Of a stretch of 64,000 bases of DNA, positions 38,388 through 47,296 are shown piece after piece. The translations under genes and the position numbers were made by a program. Below the pieces are notes generated by a model. That model did no database searches. It was given only the letters and a program-made list of their open reading frames with translations, and was not told where the DNA came from. Within the stretch, counting starts at the first letter, position 1; each line of letters starts with the position of its first letter. This stretch comes from Rhodanobacter sp. AS-Z3 (GTDB lineage: Bacteria; Pseudomonadota; Gammaproteobacteria; Xanthomonadales; Rhodanobacteraceae), in the NCBI RefSeq assembly GCF_029224025.1, contig NZ_CP119392.1, forward strand, positions 1,201,001 through 1,265,000, written 5' to 3'.

Positions 38388-39056
38388 ATGAGTTTCATGA
38401 GTGATATCCAGAACCTCGATCGCAATAACGTGGGTGGCTGGCCGCAGTCGATCAGGTTGTTCTTTACTGCGCTGCTGTTTGGCCTGGTAGTGCTGGCCGG
38501 TTGGTACTTTGTCATCAGTGATCAACAAGACAGCCTCGGTTCGCTGGTCGGCAAGGAAACGCAACTCAAGCAAGAGTTCCGCGACAAGCAGGCCAAGGCG
38601 GTCAATCTCGAGGCGCTGCAACAGCAGCTCGACGAGATGCAGGACATGCTGCGCCAGTTGCTGCGCCAGTTGCCCAGCAAAACGGAAATGCCTGAGCTGC
38701 TCACCGATATTTCGCAGACCGCACAGTCAGCGGGGTTGGAGACCGATCTGTTCCAGCCTGGTGCAGAGACGCCGAAGGACTTCTACGCAGAACGTCCCAT
38801 CGCACTGCGATTCAGCGGTACCTACCATCAGTTCGGCACGTTTATCAGCGGGGTGGCTTCGCTCCCGCGCGTGGTGATCCTGACCTTGCACGACGTTTCG
38901 CTGACACCCAAGAGTTCAGGAAAAGATGGCGCTGCCGACGGCCAGCTGGTCCTGCAGGGCACCGTCAAGACCTATCGTTATCTCGATGACGATGAGAGCG
39001 CCGCCGCAGCCAAAAGCAAACCCGCGGGCAACAAAAGAGCGGGGGGCCGGAAATGA
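38388..39056 (+). CDS. pilO: Type IV pilus inner-membrane protein PilO
   Basis: 222 residues: a short cytoplasmic start (LDRNNVGGWPQSIR), a membrane helix (about 23-43), a coiled-coil (KETQLKQEFRDKQAKAVNLEAL onward) and a periplasmic ferredoxin-like domain with FYAERPIALRFSGTYHQFGTF near 127. Partner of PilN in the alignment subcomplex. The basic tail (KPAGNKRAGGRK) overlaps the pilP start by four bases (ATGA). Confidence 0.95.
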   Translation: MSFMSDIQNLDRNNVGGWPQSIRLFFTALLFGLVVLAGWYFVISDQQDSLGSLVGKETQLKQEFRDKQAKAVNLEALQQQLDEMQDMLRQLLRQLPSKTEMPELLTDISQTAQSAGLETDLFQPGAETPKDFYAERPIALRFSGTYHQFGTFISGVASLPRVVILTLHDVSLTPKSSGKDGAADGQLVLQGTVKTYRYLDDDESAAAAKSKPAGNKRAGGRK

Positions 39057-39598
39057 ACAAGCAAATTTTCATCAAGCCGGTACAGGTGGCGCGTTTCGCA
39101 TTGATATTGGCAGCCTTGCTGGTACTCGGTGGTTGCACGCGAGGCATGTCCGACCTGCGCAGCTGGGTAGCGCAGGAGAAGGCCAAGAAGGGCGCGTCGA
39201 TTCCGCCTTTGCCCGTGATCAAGACGTTCGAGACATTCAAATACGACGACCAGGGTCTGCGTGATCCGTTCAGTCCGAGCACAGCCGAGCTGGACAGCAA
39301 CGTCGCGGCCAACAATGGCCCGCGACCTGACGCCAATCGGGCCAAGCAACCCCTTGAGTTGTTCTCTCTGGACAGTCTCAAGATGGTCGGCACGGTCGGC
39401 TCCGGTGCCAGCATGGAAGTGCTGGTCAAGGACCCGGGCGGGGTGATCCACCGCGTTCATGTGAATGAGTACATGGGCCAGAACTACGGGCATATCACGG
39501 CGATCAGCGAAGACCATATTGATCTGGTTGAGCTGGTATCCAACGGTAATGGTGGCTGGATGGAACGTCCTGCCAGCATCGCGCTCGACGCGAAATAG
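39053..39598 (+). CDS. pilP: Type IV pilus lipoprotein PilP
   Basis: 181-residue inner-membrane lipoprotein linking PilNO to the secretin PilQ. The lipoprotein signal has the lipobox LGGC (Cys near 28). The HR-type beta domain shows FKYDDQGLRDPFSP near 62, the SLDSLKMVGTVGS strand near 103 and HRVHVNEYMGQNYGHI near 135. It is followed by pilQ after 19 bases. Confidence 0.95.
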   Translation: MNKQIFIKPVQVARFALILAALLVLGGCTRGMSDLRSWVAQEKAKKGASIPPLPVIKTFETFKYDDQGLRDPFSPSTAELDSNVAANNGPRPDANRAKQPLELFSLDSLKMVGTVGSGASMEVLVKDPGGVIHRVHVNEYMGQNYGHITAISEDHIDLVELVSNGNGGWMERPASIALDAK

Positions 39599-39617
39599 GT
39601 AGACAGGGGCTGATGCA

Positions 39618-41813
39618 ATGACCAACCAAATCCAAACCGTGCGGGGCCGTGTCATGCGCCATGCAAGCCGTTACATGTTGATGGGCCTGCTGATTGCTGG
39701 CGCCACCTGGACCAGCGCTGCGATGGCAGCCACGACCACGCTGAAGAACATCAGCTACAACGCGCTGCCCGGTGGCAGCGTGGAGTTGCATATGGACTTC
39801 GGCAATGGTCCGGTACCGGATCCGAAGATATTCACGACCGGCAACCCGCCGCGCATCGCCGTGGACTTTGCCGACACCGACAACACAGCGCCGCGTCATC
39901 TTGATATCGGCAAGGGCTCGACATCGGGTGTCTCCGCCATATCGGCTGGAGGTCGCACTCGCGTCGTCGTCGAACTGATGCGTGACTCCAGCTATCGGTC
40001 GCGAATTGACGGCCACAGCCTGGTGTTGACCGTGAACAACGGCAGCGCTGATCAGGCAGTGACGACGGCAGCCACAATCGATCCGACCAAGGCATTGCCG
40101 TCCTCATCCAACGGTCCAGCCATTTCCAACATCGACTTCCGTCGCGGTCCCAATGGCGAAGGTCGTGTGCTGATCAACTTCAGTGGTAGTGGCGCCAACG
40201 CCCAGATGACCCACAGCGGCGACAAGGTGCTGGTCACCATCGACCATGCCAACCTGCCGGCCAATCTGGCTCAGCGTCTGGACACGCTTGATTTCGCCAC
40301 GCCGGTGCAATCCATCGTCACCCACGCAGGCAACGGCGGTGGTGCGCGTGTGGAAATCGCCGTCAAGGGCAACGTGGAAACGTCTGCTTACCAGACCGCT
40401 GATCAGTATGTGGTTGAGGTCGCGCCCAAGAAGGCGGACGCCAATCAGACGGCACTGTCCAGGCCTGGCCAGGAGCCGAGCTACAACGGCAAGCGCGTTA
40501 CCTTCAATTTCCAGGACATTCCGGTGCGCTCGGCATTGCAGCTGATCGCAGACATTTCCGGATTGAACCTGGTTGCGTCCGACAGCGTCGGTGGCAGCGT
40601 CACCTTGCGTCTGGTCAATGTGCCATGGGATCAGGCGCTGGATGTGATCCTGCGGGCCAAGAGTCTGGACAAGCGTCGTAATGGCAATGTCGTATGGGTC
40701 GCTCCGCAGGCCGAGTTGGCCAAGTACGAGCAGGATCTGGCTGACGCCAAGCTCAAGGCACAGGACACCGCTGAACTGGTGACCGACTACGTGCCCATCA
40801 GCTACGGCAAGGCACAAGACATCGCGACGTTGCTGACGACGGGCAGCAAACAAGGCCAGGGCGGCGGCGGTAGCAGCGGTGGTGGAAACACCCAGCGCGG
40901 TTTCCTCTCCCCGCGCGGCAGCGTTTCGTTCGATATCCGCACCAATACGTTGCTGCTCAACGACACCCCGGAAAAGATCCGCCAGCTGCGTGAGCTGATC
41001 GCGGTGCTGGACAAGCCGGTACAGCAAGTGTTGATTGAATCGCGCATCGTGGTTGCCACCGACGACTTCACCCGTGAACTGGGTGCGAAGTTCGGCATCA
41101 GTGGCAAGCAGACCAATCCGAGTGGGCAGGTGCTGCAGCTGGGCGACAGCATAGGCGGAAACATTGGTAACAACGGAGTGCCGGGTAAGATCGGTTCGGG
41201 TGGCTTGAATGTGAACCTGCCGACCAGCCTGAAGGGCGGCAGCTTCGGCCTCGCCATTCTGGGTGCGAACTATGCGCTGGATCTGGAACTCTCCGCCGCA
41301 CAGACCGAGGGGCGTGGCGAAGTGATTTCAAGCCCGCGTGTGATTACCGCCAACCAGCAGGAAGCGGTCATCCGCCAGGGTCAGGAAATCGGCTACGTGA
41401 CGTTCCAGAACAGTGCTGGCGGTGGTGCCGGCAGCGGTACCGCCACGGTACAGTTCAAGGACGCCGTGCTGGAACTGAAGGTCACCCCGACGATTACCGC
41501 CGACAACCGCGTCTACCTGATGATCAACGTCAAGAAGGATGCGCTGGCGGGTTACGTCGACGCACCGGGAAGCGGCAAGATCCCGACCATCGACACGCGT
41601 GAGGTGAACACCTCGGCGCTGGTCGATAACGGTCAGACTGTCGTGCTCGGCGGCATCTATGAGGTCAACAAGTCCAACACCATCACCAAGGTGCCCGGTC
41701 TTGGCGACATCCCGGGTATCGGTGCCTTGTTCCGCAGCAATTCGCGGGTCAATACGAAGGCGGAACTGCTGATCTTCGTGACTCCGCGTATCCTCAGCGA
41801 CAGCTTGCAGTAA
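39618..41813 (+). CDS. pilQ: Type IV pilus secretin PilQ
   Basis: Outer-membrane secretin through which the pilus emerges. 731 residues with a signal peptide (LMGLLIAGATWTSAAMAA). Two AMIN peptidoglycan-binding domains (about 38-145 and 165-275) are followed by STN/N-domains (FNFQDIPVRSALQLIADISGLN near 295) and the secretin barrel (VLIESRIVVATDDFTRELGAKFGI near 470, VPGLGDIPGIGALFRS near 690). A Gly/Ser-rich loop (GGGGSSGGGN) lies near 415. Last gene of pilMNOPQ. Confidence 0.97.
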   Translation: MTNQIQTVRGRVMRHASRYMLMGLLIAGATWTSAAMAATTTLKNISYNALPGGSVELHMDFGNGPVPDPKIFTTGNPPRIAVDFADTDNTAPRHLDIGKGSTSGVSAISAGGRTRVVVELMRDSSYRSRIDGHSLVLTVNNGSADQAVTTAATIDPTKALPSSSNGPAISNIDFRRGPNGEGRVLINFSGSGANAQMTHSGDKVLVTIDHANLPANLAQRLDTLDFATPVQSIVTHAGNGGGARVEIAVKGNVETSAYQTADQYVVEVAPKKADANQTALSRPGQEPSYNGKRVTFNFQDIPVRSALQLIADISGLNLVASDSVGGSVTLRLVNVPWDQALDVILRAKSLDKRRNGNVVWVAPQAELAKYEQDLADAKLKAQDTAELVTDYVPISYGKAQDIATLLTTGSKQGQGGGGSSGGGNTQRGFLSPRGSVSFDIRTNTLLLNDTPEKIRQLRELIAVLDKPVQQVLIESRIVVATDDFTRELGAKFGISGKQTNPSGQVLQLGDSIGGNIGNNGVPGKIGSGGLNVNLPTSLKGGSFGLAILGANYALDLELSAAQTEGRGEVISSPRVITANQQEAVIRQGQEIGYVTFQNSAGGGAGSGTATVQFKDAVLELKVTPTITADNRVYLMINVKKDALAGYVDAPGSGKIPTIDTREVNTSALVDNGQTVVLGGIYEVNKSNTITKVPGLGDIPGIGALFRSNSRVNTKAELLIFVTPRILSDSLQ

Positions 41814-41829
41814 GTTTCGCGAGCTTCGG

Positions 41830-41861
41830 AAAAAGAGGCGGCTTCGGCCGCCTCTTTTTTT
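41830..41861 (+). terminator. Terminator of pilMNOPQ
   Basis: 13-bp stem AAAAAGAGGCGGC (41830-41842) / GCCGCCTCTTTTT (41847-41859), TTCG tetraloop, continuing into a T-run. About 130 bases of apparently empty DNA separate it from the moxR-like gene. Confidence 0.95.
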
Positions 41862-41994
41862 ATGCGTGACTGCTGGCATGCGGGCGCTCAGGGAATTTTC
41901 GGCAAGGTTCACGGTCTGTAGCACGCAAGGCGAGCCAGCCAGAGGCGCTTGGCGCAGGCCGGATCGCTGTCGTTTCAATTACGGAAACCGCATC

Positions 41995-42990
41995 ATGGAT
42001 ACACCCGAAACTTCTACTCCGAGTCGATTGCAACAGTCGTTTGGGAAGCTACGCAGCGATCTGCAGCGGTGCATCATTGGCCAGCCGCATCTGGTGGAGT
42101 GCCTGTTGGTCGCTTTACTTGCCGATGGCCATTTGCTGGTCGAAGGTGCGCCCGGCCTGGCCAAGACCACCGCGGTCAAGGCGCTCGCAGCGCGCATCGA
42201 AGCAGACTTTCACCGCGTTCAGTTCACCCCTGACCTGCTCCCCGCTGACCTGACCGGCACGGATGTGTTTCGTCCGCAGTCAGGGAATTTCGAGTTCGAG
42301 CGTGGTCCGCTGTTCCACAACATCGTGCTTGCCGACGAGATCAATCGCGCTCCGGCCAAAGTGCAATCGGCCTTGCTCGAAGCGATGGCCGAACAGCAGA
42401 TCACGGTGGGTCGCCGTACCTGGAAGCTGCCTGAATTGTTCATGGTGATGGCGACGCAGAACCCCATCGAGCAGGAAGGCACGTTCACCCTGCCCGAGGC
42501 TCAGCTGGATCGCTTTTTGATGCACGTGACGATCGGCTACCCGGATGCCGCAGCTGAGCTGGCGATTCTGAAACTGGCGCGTGAGCAGGCGAGTCGGCGC
42601 GCACATCCGGCGGCTGCCGTGCCGGCCTTGTTGAGTCAGGCCGATGTGTTTGCTGCGCGCGATTCGGCGATGGCGGTGCACATGGCTCCGGCGCTGGAGG
42701 AGTATCTGACTCAGTTGGTTCTGGCGAGCCGCGACGCGGGTCGCTACGGGACGGAGTTGAAGCGCTGGATTGCGTGGGGCGGAAGTCCGCGTGCCACTAT
42801 TGCGCTGGATCGTTGTTCGCGCGCACACGCATGGCTTTCGGGCCGTGACTATGTTTTGCCCGAAGACGTCCATTCAATCGCGCACGAAGTGTTACGGCAT
42901 CGTGTACTGCTGAGTTATGAGGCCGAGGCGGAAGGGGTGCGGCCCGATCAGGTAATTACCCGCCTGCTGGATCTCGTGCCGCTGCCGTGA
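41995..42990 (+). CDS. MoxR-family AAA+ ATPase
   Basis: 331-residue MoxR-type chaperone-like ATPase. Walker A GAPGLAKT (51-58), Walker B VLADEINRAP (near 118), sensor 1 MATQNPIEQEGTFTLPEAQLDRF (near 150) and the C-terminal lid region are all present. MoxR proteins assist metal insertion or assembly of complexes together with VWA proteins; here five partners follow in one operon. ATG 41995 starts the homologous region. The GTG start of the next gene overlaps its stop (GTGA). Confidence 0.95.
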   Translation: MDTPETSTPSRLQQSFGKLRSDLQRCIIGQPHLVECLLVALLADGHLLVEGAPGLAKTTAVKALAARIEADFHRVQFTPDLLPADLTGTDVFRPQSGNFEFERGPLFHNIVLADEINRAPAKVQSALLEAMAEQQITVGRRTWKLPELFMVMATQNPIEQEGTFTLPEAQLDRFLMHVTIGYPDAAAELAILKLAREQASRRAHPAAAVPALLSQADVFAARDSAMAVHMAPALEEYLTQLVLASRDAGRYGTELKRWIAWGGSPRATIALDRCSRAHAWLSGRDYVLPEDVHSIAHEVLRHRVLLSYEAEAEGVRPDQVITRLLDLVPLP

Positions 42991-43922
42991 ACGCCGTATT
43001 TCAAAGACCCGACGATGGCGACGGTCGCAGCCAGGTTTCGCTAGCCGAATTGATCGGTTTGCGTGCCCGGGTGGGTCGGGCGCGCCTGGCGCCGATGCTC
43101 AGTCGGGCGGCACGGCATGGTCAGCAGTCCAGCCGTCTTTACGGCCGCGGCATGGACTATGCGGAATCTCGAATCTACCAGCCTGGCGACGATGTGCGTC
43201 GGCTGGACTGGCGGCTCACCGCGCGCAGCGGCAAGCTGCACACCAAGCTGTTCCAGGAGGACCGCGAAGGTTGCCTGCTGATCCTGCTGGATACGCATGC
43301 CAGCATGCGCTTTGGCACCCGCGTGCGTTTCAAGTCCGTGCAGGCGGCGCGCGCCGCCGCGGCAGCAGCCTGGTACGCGGTGCGTGCCGGTGAGCGCGTG
43401 GGGGTGATGGCGTTCGGACAGGCCGATCAATGGGTTCGGCCACAGGCGGGACCCCGTGGCGCACTGGCGGCGTGTGGCGCGCTTTTCGATTCGGACCGGC
43501 GTGCGACCGACGAACGGACAGAACCCCTTTCCGCAGCACTGGAGCGAGCAGGTCGCGTCTTGCACGGCGCGAGCCGGGTGCTGTTGATCAGCGACGGCTT
43601 CAGTGGTGACGATGCGTCACGCAAACGCTTGCTGGACCTTGGGCGCCATGCTCAGGTCAGCGTTTTGGTGGTGGCTGACGCATTGGAACTGGCCCTCGCT
43701 GCACCCGGCCGCTACCCGCTAGAGCACGCCGGTGAACGCCGCGACGTGGTGTTGCAGTCCGAGCGCCAACGGGTGGATTTTCAGCGTGCGCTGGGCGCCG
43801 GGCCGGCGCACTTGAGCGAGCTGGCGCAGTCGTTGGGTCTTCACTGGGCAAGCATCGACACCACGGCCGATGCCTTTGATGCCGTCAGCCGTCTGTTGGG
43901 CGTGCGGAGAGCAGCACGATGA
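42987..43922 (+). CDS. DUF58 domain protein
   Basis: 311-residue DUF58 protein, a regular companion of MoxR. Signature GDDVRRLDWRLTARSGKLHTKLFQEDRE near residue 66. The following region (LLILLDTHASMRFGTR near 92) looks VWA-like with D-x-H-x-S instead of the metal-binding D-x-S-x-S. No membrane helix is seen, unlike many DUF58 proteins. GTG start overlaps the moxR-like stop; its own stop overlaps the next ATG. Confidence 0.9.
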   Translation: MNAVFQRPDDGDGRSQVSLAELIGLRARVGRARLAPMLSRAARHGQQSSRLYGRGMDYAESRIYQPGDDVRRLDWRLTARSGKLHTKLFQEDREGCLLILLDTHASMRFGTRVRFKSVQAARAAAAAAWYAVRAGERVGVMAFGQADQWVRPQAGPRGALAACGALFDSDRRATDERTEPLSAALERAGRVLHGASRVLLISDGFSGDDASRKRLLDLGRHAQVSVLVVADALELALAAPGRYPLEHAGERRDVVLQSERQRVDFQRALGAGPAHLSELAQSLGLHWASIDTTADAFDAVSRLLGVRRAAR

Positions 43923-44425
43923 TGCAGCCATCCGGTCCGCAACTGCGTGACATCCATCTTCCGCCGATGCCGGCGTGGTGGCCGCCTGCGCCTGGCTGGT
44001 GGATGCTGGCGGCCCTTGTGCTGGCGCTTGCGGGCTTCGCGTTCTGCTCAATCCGGCGATACCGCCGGGCGCGCTGGCAACGCCATAAAGTGCTGGACGA
44101 ACTGCAGCGGATTGGCGAGCAGCATGCCCGTGATGGTGACAAAGCCAGGCTGCTTGCCGAGTTGCATCAGCTATTGCGCCGGGTGGCGCGCCGTCATGAC
44201 GCTCAGGCAATTCGGCAGCGGGGTGGTGTCTGGAAGCAGACGCTTTCGCGAGTGCCGGTTGATGCATCGGTGCTGCAGCAGTTGCTCGCACTGGACGATT
44301 GGCTTTATCGCCCACCTGCGCAATTCGACGAGGTTGCAGCGATAGCTGCGGTGCGCCGCTGGCTGCAGGTTGCACTGAAGCCTTCGCGTTGGAAGGCCGT
44401 GCCGGTGGAGCAGGCCGATGCCTGA
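43919..44425 (+). CDS. DUF4381 domain protein
   Basis: 168 residues. An N-terminal region (LRDIHLPPMPAWWPPAPGWWML) leads into one membrane helix (about 22-42), then a helical cytoplasmic domain with HQLLRRVARRHD and WLQVALKPSRW. This matches the small DUF4381 protein normally placed between DUF58 and the VWA pair in these operons. Function unknown; membrane anchoring of the complex is plausible. ATG overlaps the previous stop (ATGA) and eight bases are shared with the next gene. Confidence 0.87.
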   Translation: MMQPSGPQLRDIHLPPMPAWWPPAPGWWMLAALVLALAGFAFCSIRRYRRARWQRHKVLDELQRIGEQHARDGDKARLLAELHQLLRRVARRHDAQAIRQRGGVWKQTLSRVPVDASVLQQLLALDDWLYRPPAQFDEVAAIAAVRRWLQVALKPSRWKAVPVEQADA

Positions 44426-45404
44426 GTTCGCCTGGCCCTGGATGATCGTGTTGTTGCCGCTGCCATGGTTGCTGCGCCACTGGCTGCGACCGGCGGCACC
44501 TGGCCAGGCCTTGCACCTGCCGCAGCCGGGTGTGCGTCTGGCCAGTGTGGCCGGCAGGCGTGCGCAAGGTGCGTCGCCGTGGCTGCTGGCGCTGGCGTGG
44601 TTGTGCCTGCTGGCAGCCGCGGCGCGACCACAGTGGATCGGTCCGCCGCAGCCGCAGCAGCGCAGCGGTCGCGCGTTGATGCTGGCGGTGGATCTGTCCG
44701 GCAGCATGCATACCGGTGATATGCAGCTGGCCGGTCAGCAGGTCAGCCGGTTTGCTGCTGTGGAGGCGATTGCCGGCGACTTCATCAGCCGCCGCCATGG
44801 CGATGAAATGGGGCTCATTCTGTTTGGCAGTCAGGCGTTTCTGGTCACGCCGTTGACCTACGATCTTTCCGCCGTTCGCGCACAGCTGGAAGGTGCGGCC
44901 GTTGGGCTGGCCGGCACCGAAACGGCGATTGGCGACGCTATTGGCGTGGCGGTCAAGCGCTTGTCCGCGCTGCCGGAACAGGCGCGTGTGCTGGTGCTGC
45001 TTACCGACGGCGTCAATAACGCCGGCAGCATTGCGCCGCGTGACGCGGCGCGTGCGGCAAAGGCGGCTGGCGTGCGCATCTACACCATCGGCGTCGGTGC
45101 CACCCAGATGCGCATCCCCGGCTTTTTCGGCAGCCAGCTGGTAAACCCCTCGGCGGACCTGGATGCGAAGATGCTGACCGATATCGCCGAGCAGACCGGC
45201 GGACGCTTCTTTCGCGCCACCGACAGCCGCGAGCTGGCTGACGCCTATCGCGCCATCGACGCACTGGAGCCGATGCCGCAACATGGCCCGGCGTTGCGCC
45301 CGCGGCACGAACTGTTTCGCTGGCCCCTGCTGGCATCGATCCTGCTGATGCTGTTGGTCGTCTTGCCGCGTCGCTGGTCGCGTTCGACGGAGCGCGCGAC
45401 ATGA
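44418..45404 (+). CDS. VWA domain membrane protein (BatA-like)
   Basis: 328 residues with an N-terminal helix pair (about 5-22 and 55-70), a von Willebrand A domain and a C-terminal membrane helix (WPLLASILLMLLVVLP). The metal-ion-dependent adhesion site is intact: D92-x-S94-x-S96 in VDLSGSM, with a conserved threonine (TPLTYD) and the LLTDGVNN strand. It corresponds to the BatA/first VWA gene of the MoxR operon. The stop overlaps the next ATG (ATGA). Confidence 0.92.
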   Translation: MPEFAWPWMIVLLPLPWLLRHWLRPAAPGQALHLPQPGVRLASVAGRRAQGASPWLLALAWLCLLAAAARPQWIGPPQPQQRSGRALMLAVDLSGSMHTGDMQLAGQQVSRFAAVEAIAGDFISRRHGDEMGLILFGSQAFLVTPLTYDLSAVRAQLEGAAVGLAGTETAIGDAIGVAVKRLSALPEQARVLVLLTDGVNNAGSIAPRDAARAAKAAGVRIYTIGVGATQMRIPGFFGSQLVNPSADLDAKMLTDIAEQTGGRFFRATDSRELADAYRAIDALEPMPQHGPALRPRHELFRWPLLASILLMLLVVLPRRWSRSTERAT

Positions 45405-47296
45405 CCGAGATGCTGCAGCAATTCCATTTCATCAGGCCGTGGTGGCTGCTTGGCCTGCTGGCGTTGCTCTTGATTGGCTGGTTCGGCACCCGCCGAGACA
45501 GCGGCGAGATCGCGCTGTCGCACCTGGTTGATGCCGAGTTGTTGCCGCATCTGCTGCGTGGTCGATCCCGCCACACGTATCTGCCGGTGTGGTTGTTCGC
45601 GCTGGGCTGGACGTTGTCGGTACTGGCGCTTGCGGGGCCCACCTGGAGTCGCGTCGAACAGCCGCTGTATGCCAGTCGTCCCGCCCAGGTGGTGGCGATC
45701 TCTTTGTCGCAACACATGCTGGCGAAGGATGTCGCACCCAGTCGGCTGGATCGTGCCCGTTACAAGGCACGCGACTTGTCGCACGCAAACCAGGATGGAC
45801 TCAATGCGCTGATCGGTTACGCCGGTGAAGCGTTCGTGGTGGCGCCGCTCACCGCAGATGCTCACAGCCTCGATGATTTGCTCGACGCGATGGCGCCAGA
45901 CACCATGCCGGTCGATGGCGACAATGCGGCCGCGGCAATCGAGCGCGGCGTGGCCCTGATTCACGACGGCAACGCCGGCACGGGTTCGCTGGTGCTGATT
46001 ACCGACCAGGCTGACGCGGCGGCGCAGTCCGCGGCGCGCAAGGCGCTGGCTGCCGGCGTGCATGTATCGGTGCTCGGCGTTGGCACTGCCGCGGGCGGCC
46101 CCGTGCCGTCGGCGGAGGGCGGATTTCTGCGTGACGCGAGTGGCAACGTGATGCTTGTGCGTCGTGATGATGCCTCTCTGCGTGCACTGGCCGCTGCCGG
46201 TGGTGGACGCTACGTGCCGATGAGTGCGGATCAGGCGGACGTCGACACTTTGCGTGGCCAGTTGCGCCGCGCCAGCACGAGCCGGGCTGATGGGCAGGTT
46301 GGCAATGAATGGCAGGATCGTGGCCCGTGGCTGCTGCTGCCCGTGCTGTTGCTTGCCGCGCTGGCGTTCCGACGCGGTTGGCTGTTGCTGCTGCCGCTGT
46401 TGGTATTGCCGATGCTTCCCGGCACGGCTTCTGCGACGGACTGGAAGGATTTGTGGCAACGCCCTGATCAACAGGCCGCGCAGGCGCTGCATGATGGCGA
46501 TGCCAAACGTGCTCAGCAACTCGCGCGCGACCCGGCCTGGCGCGGTGCAGCGGCCTATCGCGCGGGTGACTACGCGGCAGCGGAACAAGCCCTGCAACAG
46601 GTACCCGGCAGCGACGGCGCGTACAACCTCGGCAATGCGCTGGCCAAACAGGGCCAGTACAAGCAAGCGATTGCCGCTTACGACGACGCGTTGAAACGCG
46701 ACCCGACCAATGCCGACGCGAAGGCGAACCGGCAGGCGGTTGAGGACTGGTTGCGCCAACAACAACAGCAGTCGCCGCAGGATCAGAAGGAACACGAAGG
46801 CCAGAACGGCCAGAAAAACCAGTCGTCACCGGGTGAGCAGGGCAAGACAGGTCAACAGGGTTCGAAGGGTCAGCAGCAGGACGAAAAGAAACAGGATCAG
46901 TCTTCCGCTGGCCAATCCGGCAAGGACGGCAAGCCGCAGGACGATGCCGGCAAGCAAGAGTCCGCGCAGGATCAGTCCGGCAAGGACGGTGCAAGCCAGG
47001 GTAAACCACAGAGTGCGCAGGAACAGGCCGAACAGAAGGCGCAGGCCGAGCGGGCGCAACAGGCATTGAAGCAACAGATGGATGCTGCTCTGGCCAAACA
47101 GGCGGACGACAAGGGCAAGGACACCCATCAGCTCGGCGCACTGGCCAAGGACGATCCGCAGGCAAAGCTGCCCGCTGATCTGCGGCATGCCTTGCAGCGT
47201 GTGCCGGATGATCCCGGCGCGCTGCTGCGGCGCAAGTTCCAGCTTGAGTATCAGCAGCGCCATGGCGGCGCCACAGACGAGGATGGAGAACCGTGA
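45401..47296 (+). CDS. VWA-TPR fusion protein (BatB/BatC-like)
   Basis: 631 residues combining what Bacteroides encodes as batB and batC. Two N-terminal membrane helices lead into a VWA domain (about 95-290), a membrane segment near 310-345, TPR repeats (YRAGDYAAAEQALQQVPG, YNLGNALAKQGQYKQAIAAYDDAL near 385-450) and a ~120-residue Gln/Lys/Asp/Gly-rich disordered stretch. The VWA metal site is degenerate: SLSQH at 101-105 where D-x-S-x-S is expected, so Asp and the last Ser are lost. A GTGA overlap joins it to the batD-like gene. Confidence 0.9.
   Translation: MTEMLQQFHFIRPWWLLGLLALLLIGWFGTRRDSGEIALSHLVDAELLPHLLRGRSRHTYLPVWLFALGWTLSVLALAGPTWSRVEQPLYASRPAQVVAISLSQHMLAKDVAPSRLDRARYKARDLSHANQDGLNALIGYAGEAFVVAPLTADAHSLDDLLDAMAPDTMPVDGDNAAAAIERGVALIHDGNAGTGSLVLITDQADAAAQSAARKALAAGVHVSVLGVGTAAGGPVPSAEGGFLRDASGNVMLVRRDDASLRALAAAGGGRYVPMSADQADVDTLRGQLRRASTSRADGQVGNEWQDRGPWLLLPVLLLAALAFRRGWLLLLPLLVLPMLPGTASATDWKDLWQRPDQQAAQALHDGDAKRAQQLARDPAWRGAAAYRAGDYAAAEQALQQVPGSDGAYNLGNALAKQGQYKQAIAAYDDALKRDPTNADAKANRQAVEDWLRQQQQQSPQDQKEHEGQNGQKNQSSPGEQGKTGQQGSKGQQQDEKKQDQSSAGQSGKDGKPQDDAGKQESAQDQSGKDGASQGKPQSAQEQAEQKAQAERAQQALKQQMDAALAKQADDKGKDTHQLGALAKDDPQAKLPADLRHALQRVPDDPGALLRRKFQLEYQQRHGGATDEDGEP

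Noticed and set aside
43719..45308. 529-codon open frame antisense to the MoxR-operon genes
   Set aside because: Shadow of DUF58, DUF4381 and VWA coding; composition is repetitive Gln/Arg/Ala/Pro.
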